Source: Deltaproteobacteria bacterium
GTDB lineage: Bacteria; Desulfobacterota; Desulfobacteria; Desulfobacterales; ETH-SRB1
NCBI GenBank assembly: GCA_019309665.1
Contig: JAFDFV010000041.1
Span: forward strand, 1-11,745
DNA length: 11,745 nucleotides
Direction of reading: 5' to 3'
Below are positions 1 through 4,969 of the stretch, piece by piece. The translations under genes were made by a program, and so were the position numbers. A model generated the notes under the pieces. The model was given only the letters and a program-made list of their open reading frames with translations, searched no databases and had not been told where the DNA came from. How positions within the stretch are numbered: the first letter of the stretch is position 1; every line of letters starts with the position of its first letter.

Positions 1-2
1 TG

Positions 3-83
3 CAGACAATAATCTTTATTGGAAACAGCACATCGTTTACCTACCTGGATTTTATGATTACACCAAGAGGGTATAAGACATGA
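3..83 (+). CDS. cobJ: C-terminal end of a precorrin-3B / cobalt-precorrin C17-methyltransferase (partial)
   Basis: An open frame enters from the left edge and ends with TGA at 81-83. The 26 visible residues contain IGNS followed by MITPRGY, which I recognise as the typical C-terminus of CobJ/CbiH. That enzyme is the SAM-dependent methyltransferase of corrin ring contraction in cobalamin biosynthesis; it acts in the cytoplasm. The stop overlaps the start of the next gene (ATGA, 80-83), so the two are probably translationally coupled in one operon. Only the tail is in the window, so SAM-binding motifs cannot be checked. Another tetrapyrrole methylase of the same superfamily is possible, but the ITPRGY ending favours CobJ/CbiH. 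Confidence 0.68.
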   Translation, partial: QTIIFIGNSTSFTYLDFMITPRGYKT

Positions 84-1033
84 AGAAGGATGAAAAATTT
101 GTTTTTCGTGAATTAAAAAGAAGATTTACTGAAGCAGTTAATAGAAATCAAGCGGAAGGGATACTTTTTTCCGGGGGGCTGGATTCCGCACTCGTGGCTG
201 CATATTCAACAAATTGCAGGGCCATTTCAATCGGACTTGAGTCATATGGAGAGGATCAATATTTTGCCGACGAGGTGGCAAAATTTCTCAAACTGGATCA
301 TTATCACAGGACAGTGAAAACTGAAGAAGCCATTGCTGCGATTCCGGAAGTCATAAAGATACTGAAAAGCTTTGATCCGGCCATTCCAAACGATGTGACA
401 GCTTGCCTGGGACTCAAATGTGCGAAAGATATGGGCATCAACGGCATGATGACAGGCGATGGAAGTGATGAAATTTTTTTAGGCTACAATTTCATGCTGG
501 AGAAAAAAGATTTAAGCAAATACCTGGATCGAATGTATCGTACAATGCGATTCAGTTCCAATAAAATAGGGGAAAACCTGGGGATCAATATAAAACAGCC
601 CTTTCTGGATAAAGAATTTATGGATTTCAGTCAAGGTATTGATGTCGATTTTAAGATCAGAAGAGAAAACGGGAAAATCTGGGGAAAGTGGATACTTCGT
701 AAGGCTTTTGAAGGCGTGTTGCCGCAGGAAATATTATGGCAGAGCAAGAGACCGCTTGAGGTTGGCTCAGGTATGACAAGGCTAAGAAACATTATTGAAT
801 CAAGGGTGACAGATGAGGAGTTTGAGGCTGGTAAGAGGAATTTTCCAATAAAATTCCGGAACAAGGAACATTTTTATTATTACCGTATTTACCGGGAGGT
901 GGTTGGTGAAATACCTCTTCCCGAAAAAGATGAAAAACCATGTAAGTGCTGCGGCGCTGGGATGAATCAAAGCGCCTTTCACTGTAAACCTGGAGCGGAG
1001 GAAAAGATGCAGCTCTTTCGTATTACAGGGTGA
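80..1033 (+). CDS. Asparagine-synthetase-like PP-loop amide ligase with C-terminal zinc-ribbon remnant
   Basis: 317 residues. The PP-loop ATP-binding motif SGGLDS is at residues 31-36, and the second AsnB-type nucleotide motif TGDGSDEIFLGY is at 125-136. A later conserved block, RKAFEGVLPQEILWQSKRP, lies around 205-225. This is the synthetase domain of AsnB alone. The N-terminal class II glutamine amidotransferase domain, with its essential Cys2, is absent, so ammonia must come from elsewhere. The family activates a carboxylate as acyl-AMP and forms an amide; the substrate is unknown here. The C-terminus has C288, C290, C291 and C302, resembling a zinc ribbon whose last CxxC pair is incomplete. 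Start ATG 80 has a GAGGG Shine-Dalgarno (67-71) and overlaps the stop of the cobJ-like gene. Context suggests a role linked to corrinoids or to the Dph6-like neighbour (inference). The last ~15 residues overlap, in another frame, the P-loop of the next gene and may be an artefact of an indel. Confidence 0.85.
   Translation: MKKDEKFVFRELKRRFTEAVNRNQAEGILFSGGLDSALVAAYSTNCRAISIGLESYGEDQYFADEVAKFLKLDHYHRTVKTEEAIAAIPEVIKILKSFDPAIPNDVTACLGLKCAKDMGINGMMTGDGSDEIFLGYNFMLEKKDLSKYLDRMYRTMRFSSNKIGENLGINIKQPFLDKEFMDFSQGIDVDFKIRRENGKIWGKWILRKAFEGVLPQEILWQSKRPLEVGSGMTRLRNIIESRVTDEEFEAGKRNFPIKFRNKEHFYYYRIYREVVGEIPLPEKDEKPCKCCGAGMNQSAFHCKPGAEEKMQLFRITG
988..1029 (+). pseudogene. Orphan P-loop codons of the Dph6-like gene, with no start codon
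   Basis: Reading the frame of the downstream gene backwards from its GTG at 1030 gives TWSGGKDAALSYYR, an unmistakable COG2102/Dph6 PP-loop signature. It is preceded directly by an in-frame TAA at 985-987. No ATG, GTG or TTG exists between that TAA and the loop, so it cannot be translated from its own start. One extra A after the TGTAAA at 983-988 would join it in frame to the upstream synthetase gene. Alternatively, a deletion removed the normal stop, spacer and start. The lysine codon AAA would have to re-pair on TAA to slip -1, so programmed frameshifting is unlikely. Confidence 0.75.
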
Positions 1034-1638
1034 TGGGAGATTTTTACGTAACCCATCTCTTAAACATGGTGGCCGAGAACGGCGAGATATCCCGATCCCA
1101 CGGTATCAGGACTGATGTTTTAAGGTTGCAGGCAGAGGCGATGGGCCTTCCCATCATTCAGCCGAGTAGTTCCTGGGAAACATACGAGGCAAAATTTAAA
1201 AAAGCCTTATCCGACTTGAAGTGTGAAGGGGTTGAGGCAGGAATTTTTGGAGACATTGATCTGGATGCGCACAGGGAATGGGTCGAGCGGGTCAGCAAAG
1301 AATCAGGGATGCAGGCGGTTTTGCCCCTGTGGGGAGAGAAGAACAGGGAAAACCTCATAGAAGAGTTGATAGAAGCAGGCTTTGAAACTGTTATTGTGGC
1401 CACAAAAAAAGATGTATTAGGGCATGAATGGCTGGGGCGCAGGATTGATGATGACTTTGTCCGGGATATTTCTAAAATCAAAGGGGTTGACATCTCCGGC
1501 GAAGGTGGGGAATATCATACCTTTGTGGTATCGGGTCCCATATTCGGCAAAAGAATAAATATCTTGAAATCAGAAAAAATCACCCGTGATCAGCACTGCT
1601 TTCTCGACATATTAGAATGTGAATTAACGGAAAAATGA
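1030..1638 (+). CDS. Dph6-like (COG2102, diphthine-ammonia ligase family) ATP-binding protein, 5'-truncated frame
   Basis: The frame from GTG 1030 (or ATG 1033) gives about 202 residues. Family marks are: SRSHGI at about 22-27, GDIDLDAHREW at about 74-84, PLWG at about 99-102, and the signature GEGGEYHTF at about 156-164 near the C-terminus. Members use ATP to activate a carboxylate and attach ammonia; eukaryotic and archaeal Dph6 amidates diphthine on EF2. Bacteria lack diphthamide, so the bacterial substrate is unknown. A full-length member should start about 20 residues earlier and contain SGGKD. Here that segment exists at 988-1029 but without a start, so the protein made from 1030 would lack its ATP-binding loop and probably be inactive. 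It overlaps the previous gene by 4 bases and radC1 by ATGA (1635-1638). It may be a frameshifted gene, a fusion broken by one base, or a sequencing error. Confidence 0.78.
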   Translation: MMGDFYVTHLLNMVAENGEISRSHGIRTDVLRLQAEAMGLPIIQPSSSWETYEAKFKKALSDLKCEGVEAGIFGDIDLDAHREWVERVSKESGMQAVLPLWGEKNRENLIEELIEAGFETVIVATKKDVLGHEWLGRRIDDDFVRDISKIKGVDISGEGGEYHTFVVSGPIFGKRINILKSEKITRDQHCFLDILECELTEK

Positions 1639-2372
1639 AAGAAAAACAAAAAACAAAATATCCCCTTCCCATCCGTGAATGGTCGGAAGATGACCGGCCA
1701 CGGGAAAAATTGCTCAAGTATGGCGAACAGACATTAAGCAATGCGGAACTTCTCGCAATTTTAATCAGAACAGGGACACCTGGAAGAAGCGCAGTGGATA
1801 TCGGCAGAGAATTACTCCATAAATTCAAATCCCTTCGTTTAATGAGCGGCGTTGATGCTTCTGAATTTAAGGAAATTTCCGGCCTGAAAAACGCAAAGGT
1901 CGCTCAGATCAAAGCAGCCATTGAACTGGGCCGAAGGATGTTAAGCGAAGAAAAAGCACTTGAGGGCTCGATTAAAAAATCATCTGATGTTGCGAATTTC
2001 CTGATGCCCCTCATGAGAGACCTGAAAAAAGAGCGGTTTGTGCTGCTGCTTCTCGACAGACGGAATGCGGTATCAGATATGATTGATATCGACTATGGTA
2101 CAGTTGACCGGGCGAATCCATATATCCGCGATATTATCCAGACCGCCATCAAATATAATGCCCCGGCGATTATTGTGGCCCACAATCACCCATCCGGCTC
2201 AGTAATCCCCAGTAACGATGACAAAGCATTCACAAAAAGCCTTATGATGGCGACCAGGGCAACCGGCATCAGCTTTTTCGATCACATCATTATCGGAGAC
2301 AACCGCTACTTCAGCTTTGCCGATGAAGGATTGATTGAAGAATACGAATTGAAAGCGGTACGTGAATTGTAA
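1635..2372 (+). CDS. radC: RadC family JAB/MPN-domain protein (copy 1)
   Basis: 245 residues, the usual RadC length. The N-terminal UPF0758 helix-hairpin-helix part spans about 18-102 (DRPREKLL, LSNAELLAILIRTG). The C-terminal MPN/JAB domain spans about 115-240, with zinc-binding HNHPSG (H183, H185) and D196 of the HxH...PSxxD motif. RadC proteins have metalloprotease-like zinc sites, but their cellular substrate is not established; the old DNA-repair name is doubtful. They are frequent on mobile elements and in defence islands. The start ATG overlaps the stop of the Dph6-like gene (ATGA), making it the last gene of the left operon. It converges with the minus-strand toxin gene 23 bp further on. 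It is a diverged paralogue of the radC at 4217. Confidence 0.93.
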   Translation: MKEKQKTKYPLPIREWSEDDRPREKLLKYGEQTLSNAELLAILIRTGTPGRSAVDIGRELLHKFKSLRLMSGVDASEFKEISGLKNAKVAQIKAAIELGRRMLSEEKALEGSIKKSSDVANFLMPLMRDLKKERFVLLLLDRRNAVSDMIDIDYGTVDRANPYIRDIIQTAIKYNAPAIIVAHNHPSGSVIPSNDDKAFTKSLMMATRATGISFFDHIIIGDNRYFSFADEGLIEEYELKAVREL

Positions 2373-2395
2373 TAATGGACTCGTCTTTTTTATCT

Positions 2396-2836
2396 TTAGC
2401 TGAACTTTTCTTTAAGCTTTAACAGCGATTCTTGCAATGGCGGCAGCAATAACTTTTTATGTATGGGAGATATATTTTTTTCTTCAGCAAGAAACAGACA
2501 GTTAACAATATCGTCAATCATCTTGACATCAAGACCCCCTTCAACACTTATTTCTTTCTTATTATCTATATCATGCGGATGAATCGCATATATTTCATAA
2601 AGCTGCGCCCAGGTATCTTTTTTAAAAAATGTTTTTCCGGCAGGTATAAAGTACAGACTTCGATCTTTAATACAGCCAGGTGTTGAAGGTTTGTTCTTTT
2701 TTTGAGAAGTGGCTTTTATAAAAAGGTAGGGTTCATTTTTGCAGGGGGTGTTTAATAATACAAGATACTTTTTTCCGGTAAAGCCGTTATGAAAGACCAA
2801 GCGGCTGTGATGATAAATGGCTCCACGTGTCTGCAA
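2396..2836 (-). CDS. Putative toxin of a Panacea-type toxin-antitoxin pair
   Basis: 146 residues, not firmly assigned. Visible blocks are RGAIYHHS (4-11), KKYLVLLNTP (22-31), YLFIKATSQ (37-45), PGCIKDRSLYFIPAG (53-67) and KKDTWAQLYEIY (72-83). I associate this layout with small SH3-like, PemK-resembling toxins encoded beside Panacea/SocA-like antitoxins. That assignment rests on neighbourhood and general resemblance, not on a catalytic motif I can point to. The start is TTG at 2836, directly after the antitoxin's TAA with zero spacing. GGAG eight bases upstream, inside the antitoxin gene, supports this start and translational coupling. It ends 23 bp from the convergent radC1. It could instead be an uncharacterised non-toxic partner. 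Confidence 0.62.
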   Translation of the reverse strand: MQTRGAIYHHSRLVFHNGFTGKKYLVLLNTPCKNEPYLFIKATSQKKNKPSTPGCIKDRSLYFIPAGKTFFKKDTWAQLYEIYAIHPHDIDNKKEISVEGGLDVKMIDDIVNCLFLAEEKNISPIHKKLLLPPLQESLLKLKEKFS

Positions 2837-3394
2837 TTAGTCAGCTCCGAACAATTGATATACTTCTGATATTTCTTCCACTCGTTCTTTGGCTTCATCG
2901 TATGGTAAACTTACTATTTCGTTATCAATAGAAAGCATATAATCTATTTTTTGGAATTCTCCCTTTTCTTTTAAGGTTTTGTCCCACGGCTCATTTTTTA
3001 AATGAGTAGATTCAACCATATCATCGGCTTTCGCATCATGAAATATAAAGGATGTATCTTTTAAAAGTTTCATTTCTCTTTTTGAGAAATATTTATCATC
3101 AAATTTCTTTTTTGGCCTGATTTGCTGGAATTTTTCTGCCGGAAGCTCGTTTATAGTGTCTTTCATATCTGGTCTCATATTGCCTGAGAGCTCATCAAAT
3201 AAAACTTTTGGCACCGGCCCCATCTTCCAGGCAAAATAATCAAGGCCTGTAACAGACATACCTGTCTGTTTAAAATGGCAAAAGTCCAGAAAATAAAGAA
3301 GTTTTAACAACTTGGTTTTGCCGCAATATTTTGTATTTTCGGCAAAATATATTATTGCATTTATCAGTTTTTCTCTATGGTGAGTAATAATCAT
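2837..3394 (-). CDS. Panacea (DUF4065, SocA-like) antitoxin
   Basis: 185 residues from ATG 3394. The Panacea core is clear: LINAIIYFAENT at 10-21, KTKLLKLLYFLDFCHF at about 26-41, and DYFAWKMGPVP at 52-62. A charged C-terminal half follows, containing MVESTHLKNEPW. Panacea domains are known to neutralise many unrelated toxins (PanAT systems), and SocA acts as an adaptor that sends SocB to ClpXP. The open frame continues upstream to a TTG at 3571, but those residues do not look like the family, so I place the start at 3394. ATG 3415 is also possible. Neither has a good Shine-Dalgarno. The antitoxin precedes its toxin in one minus-strand operon between plus-strand genes, as expected for a self-contained inserted module. 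Confidence 0.8.
   Translation of the reverse strand: MIITHHREKLINAIIYFAENTKYCGKTKLLKLLYFLDFCHFKQTGMSVTGLDYFAWKMGPVPKVLFDELSGNMRPDMKDTINELPAEKFQQIRPKKKFDDKYFSKREMKLLKDTSFIFHDAKADDMVESTHLKNEPWDKTLKEKGEFQKIDYMLSIDNEIVSLPYDEAKERVEEISEVYQLFGAD
2845..2848 (-). promoter_or_regulatory. Ribosome binding site that decides the TTG start of the toxin gene
   Basis: On the minus strand GGAG lies 8 nt before the TTG at 2836, within the last codons of the Panacea gene. No ATG occurs near the conserved N-terminus, so this site is the main argument for the TTG start and for coupled translation. Confidence 0.55.
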
Positions 3395-3398
3395 ACAA

Positions 3399-3429
3399 AT
3401 AATATCAGTCGGCATGAAATAAAAGTCAA
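3399..3429 (-). promoter_or_regulatory. Candidate sigma70 promoter of the Panacea/toxin operon
   Basis: On the minus strand TTGACT (3429-3424) is followed after 17 bases by GATATT (3406-3401), or after 19 by TATTAT (3404-3399). Transcription would begin about at the ATG at 3394, so the message would be nearly leaderless. This fits the lack of a Shine-Dalgarno but is only a sequence match. Confidence 0.28.
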
Positions 3430-3845
3430 GCGCTATCGAACAGAATAATTCAAAAAGCGGTCTCCGGTGGGAAAATTTGTGGTTTGACCCTGGATGGTGC
3501 GCATGATATTGAAATTTTATATTTAAAATCGTTAAAAGGACGAACCGCATTTCTGAATGAACGTTACTCAATACAACAGGAAAGAGTCAGTTGATTACCG
3601 AGACAAATTAGACAACTACTGAACTCTACGGCTATTGGCGGTGAAAAAATCGCAAAAGAAAATCAATATTTACTTCTTGACGATAGTTGACAGATATTGC
3701 AGGACTGATGGAAAGTATCAAGCCTGATGAAGAGTAACGTCAGTGAACAAAGTGATATCATCGGGAAGAACGAAGAATATTGCCAGGCATCGGAAGATCG
3801 AATTTAAGGCTGGTTGTAAAATGGCCTCAAGAACGGAGAAACCAC
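3430..3845. other. Gene-poor stretch between the TA module and the methyltransferase stub
   Basis: I see no recognisable gene in about 415 bases. All plus frames are broken by stops. One plus frame reads protein-like from 3418 to the TGA at 3592, then again to TGA 3688, but the stop frequency is about what chance gives. A GGAG at 3835-3838 serves as ribosome binding site for the methyltransferase stub at 3846. The promoter of that old gene probably lies here, but I could not pick a convincing one. Confidence 0.4.
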
Positions 3846-4092
3846 ATGAATAACAACATACGCTGGGGACTTGATAATCCACATCCTTTTTCGCAGATGA
3901 AGACGGAACTGATCTGGGAAGGGAAGTATGATGAGTATGGCAACCGGCGGACGGTAGACATTGCCGGGTGCGTAATGCCACTTCAGAGGATTGAGACTGT
4001 GAATGAACCTGCCTTCCGTGCTATGGTGCAGGGTAATTTGTTTGGTTCGGTCAATGCCCATCGCGACGATTTTTACAATCTCATGGTAATAA
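3846..4092 (+). pseudogene. N-terminal stub of a type III restriction-modification DNA methyltransferase
   Basis: From ATG 3846 (GGAG 7 nt upstream) about 82 residues remain. They contain TELIWEGKYDEYGNRR, VDIAGCVMPLQRIETVNEP and DDFYNLMV, the typical opening of one group of Mod-like adenine methyltransferases. In intact relatives the last words continue into WGDN and then the DPPF catalytic loop. Here the match ends at about 4089, and the frame runs into the inverted repeat at 4093 and stops at TGA 4119-4121. All catalytic motifs are gone, so it cannot methylate. The segment corresponds in position to residues about 37-80 of the intact Mod encoded at 4970, but to a different subfamily. It is most likely the remains of an earlier RM system at this site. 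Confidence 0.72.
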
Positions 4093-4111
4093 ATGACTCT
4101 GTTGATTTACT
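4093..4111 (+). repeat. Left terminal inverted repeat
   Basis: 19 bases, perfect complement to 4196-4214. It encodes the final foreign residues and brings the stop of the truncated methyltransferase frame. Confidence 0.85.
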
Positions 4112-4162
4112 CCGATTTTGAAAATCAGAACACACCATGTTGCGTTATGCTCAAACATTACA

Positions 4163-4176
4163 CACAATATATTGTG
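4163..4176. repeat. 14-bp perfect palindrome inside the MITE-like element
   Basis: CACAATATATTGTG reads the same on both strands. It could be a protein-binding half-site pair or part of the secondary structure of the element. Confidence 0.6.
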
Positions 4177-4195
4177 CCAATTTTTCTGAGAAGCT

Positions 4196-4214
4196 AGTAA
4201 ATCAACAGAGTCAT
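4196..4214 (-). repeat. Right terminal inverted repeat, just upstream of radC2
   Basis: 19 bases, perfect complement to 4093-4111, ending two bases before the radC2 ATG at 4217. The only Shine-Dalgarno-like bases for radC2 (AGAG, about 4207-4210) lie inside this repeat. Confidence 0.85.
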
Positions 4215-4216
4215 AA

Positions 4217-4951
4217 ATGAAAAAGAAAAGTAAAAAATATCCTGTTTCCATTCGTAATTGGGCGGAGGAAGATCGCCCGAGGGAGAAATTACTGAAATAT
4301 GGTGAGCAGGTATTGAGCAATGCGGAGCTTCTGGCAATTCTGATCAGAACGGGAACACCCGGCCGGAGTGCGGTTGATATTGGCAGGGAGCTGCTCCATA
4401 AGTTCAAGTCCTTACGTTCAATGAGCGGTGTTGATGCTTCTGAATTCAAGAAAATACTTGGCCTGAAAGATGCTAAAATTGCTCAAATCAAAGCAGCGAT
4501 TGAGTTGGGCCGGAGAATGATTAGTGAAGAAAAGGCACTCTCCGGGTCGGTAAAATCTTCTTCAGATGTTGGGGATTTTTTGATGCCGTTGATGAGAGAT
4601 CTGAAAAAAGAGTGCTTCAAGCTTCTTTTGTTAAATAAACAGAATGCTGTTACTGATGTTATTGATATTGACCAAGGCACTGTTGATAAAGCGAACCCAT
4701 ATATCAGGGATATCCTTCAGTTCGCAATTCAATACCATGCTCCAGCAATGATTATCGCACATAATCATCCTTCGGGTTCTGTAGAGCCCAGTGAACAGGA
4801 CAAAATCCTAACGCGAGATCTTGTAATCGCATCCAGTGCAATGGAAGTTCGTGTTTTTGATCATATTATTATTGGCGATGATCAATACTTTAGTTTTGCA
4901 GACGCGGGCTTGATTGAAGAATTTGAAATGTTATCCATAAGTAGGCTTTGA
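4217..4951 (+). CDS. radC: RadC family JAB/MPN-domain protein (copy 2), first gene of the RM operon
   Basis: 244 residues with the same plan as copy 1: an N-terminal helix-hairpin-helix part at about 17-101 and an MPN domain with H182, H184 and D195 of the HNHPSG...PSxxD zinc site. By hand alignment the N-terminal ~95 residues are about 90% identical to copy 1 and the C-terminal ~135 about two thirds identical. Most synonymous sites differ, so the duplication is old or the copies came separately. The gene ends 18 bp before mod, which has its own AGGAG site, so radC2, mod and res look like one operon. The start is poorly served: the leader is the inverted repeat of the MITE-like element. Biochemical function is unknown, as for all RadC; an accessory role in the RM system is inference. 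Confidence 0.93.
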   Translation: MKKKSKKYPVSIRNWAEEDRPREKLLKYGEQVLSNAELLAILIRTGTPGRSAVDIGRELLHKFKSLRSMSGVDASEFKKILGLKDAKIAQIKAAIELGRRMISEEKALSGSVKSSSDVGDFLMPLMRDLKKECFKLLLLNKQNAVTDVIDIDQGTVDKANPYIRDILQFAIQYHAPAMIIAHNHPSGSVEPSEQDKILTRDLVIASSAMEVRVFDHIIIGDDQYFSFADAGLIEEFEMLSISRL

Positions 4952-4969
4952 AATCAGGAGCATAAGTGA

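Larger units (their letters stand above)
4093..4214. mobile_element. 122-bp MITE-like element with perfect 19-bp terminal inverted repeats
   Basis: Bases 4093-4111 (ATGACTCTGTTGATTTACT) are exactly the reverse complement of 4196-4214. The 84 bases between them encode nothing recognisable. They contain the perfect 14-bp palindrome CACAATATATTGTG at 4163-4176 and the hairpin GATTTT-G-AAAATC at 4113-4125. If the ends are taken one base inward, the element is flanked by TAAA on both sides (4090-4093 and 4214-4217), a possible 4-bp target duplication. Non-coding length, TIRs and a possible duplication fit a miniature inverted-repeat transposable element. It separates the mod stub from radC2 and supplies the immediate 5' leader of radC2. 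A long regulatory hairpin is the alternative. I cannot name the parent IS family. Confidence 0.68.

Noticed and set aside
983..992. Programmed -1 frameshift joining the synthetase and Dph6-like genes
   Set aside because: The codon AAA would have to re-pair with TAA, and there is no slippery heptamer; an indel or deletion is simpler.
2373..2395. Bidirectional terminator between radC1 and the toxin gene
   Set aside because: There is a T-run but no stable hairpin stem next to it.
3395..3571. N-terminal extension of the Panacea protein to a TTG at 3571
   Set aside because: The extra 59 residues do not resemble the family start, and ATG 3394 matches the expected N-terminus.
3418..3687. Plus-strand frame that reads protein-like (GGKICGLTLDGAHDIE, then IRQLLNSTAIGGEK) with a stop at 3592
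   Set aside because: Stops in this frame up to 3847 occur about as often as chance predicts, part of it lies opposite the antitoxin's open frame, and I recognise no family. It may be a decayed gene but cannot be supported.
3780..3845. Upstream extension of the methyltransferase stub to a TTG at 3780
   Set aside because: ATG 3846 has a well-placed GGAG, and the homologous sequence begins just after it.
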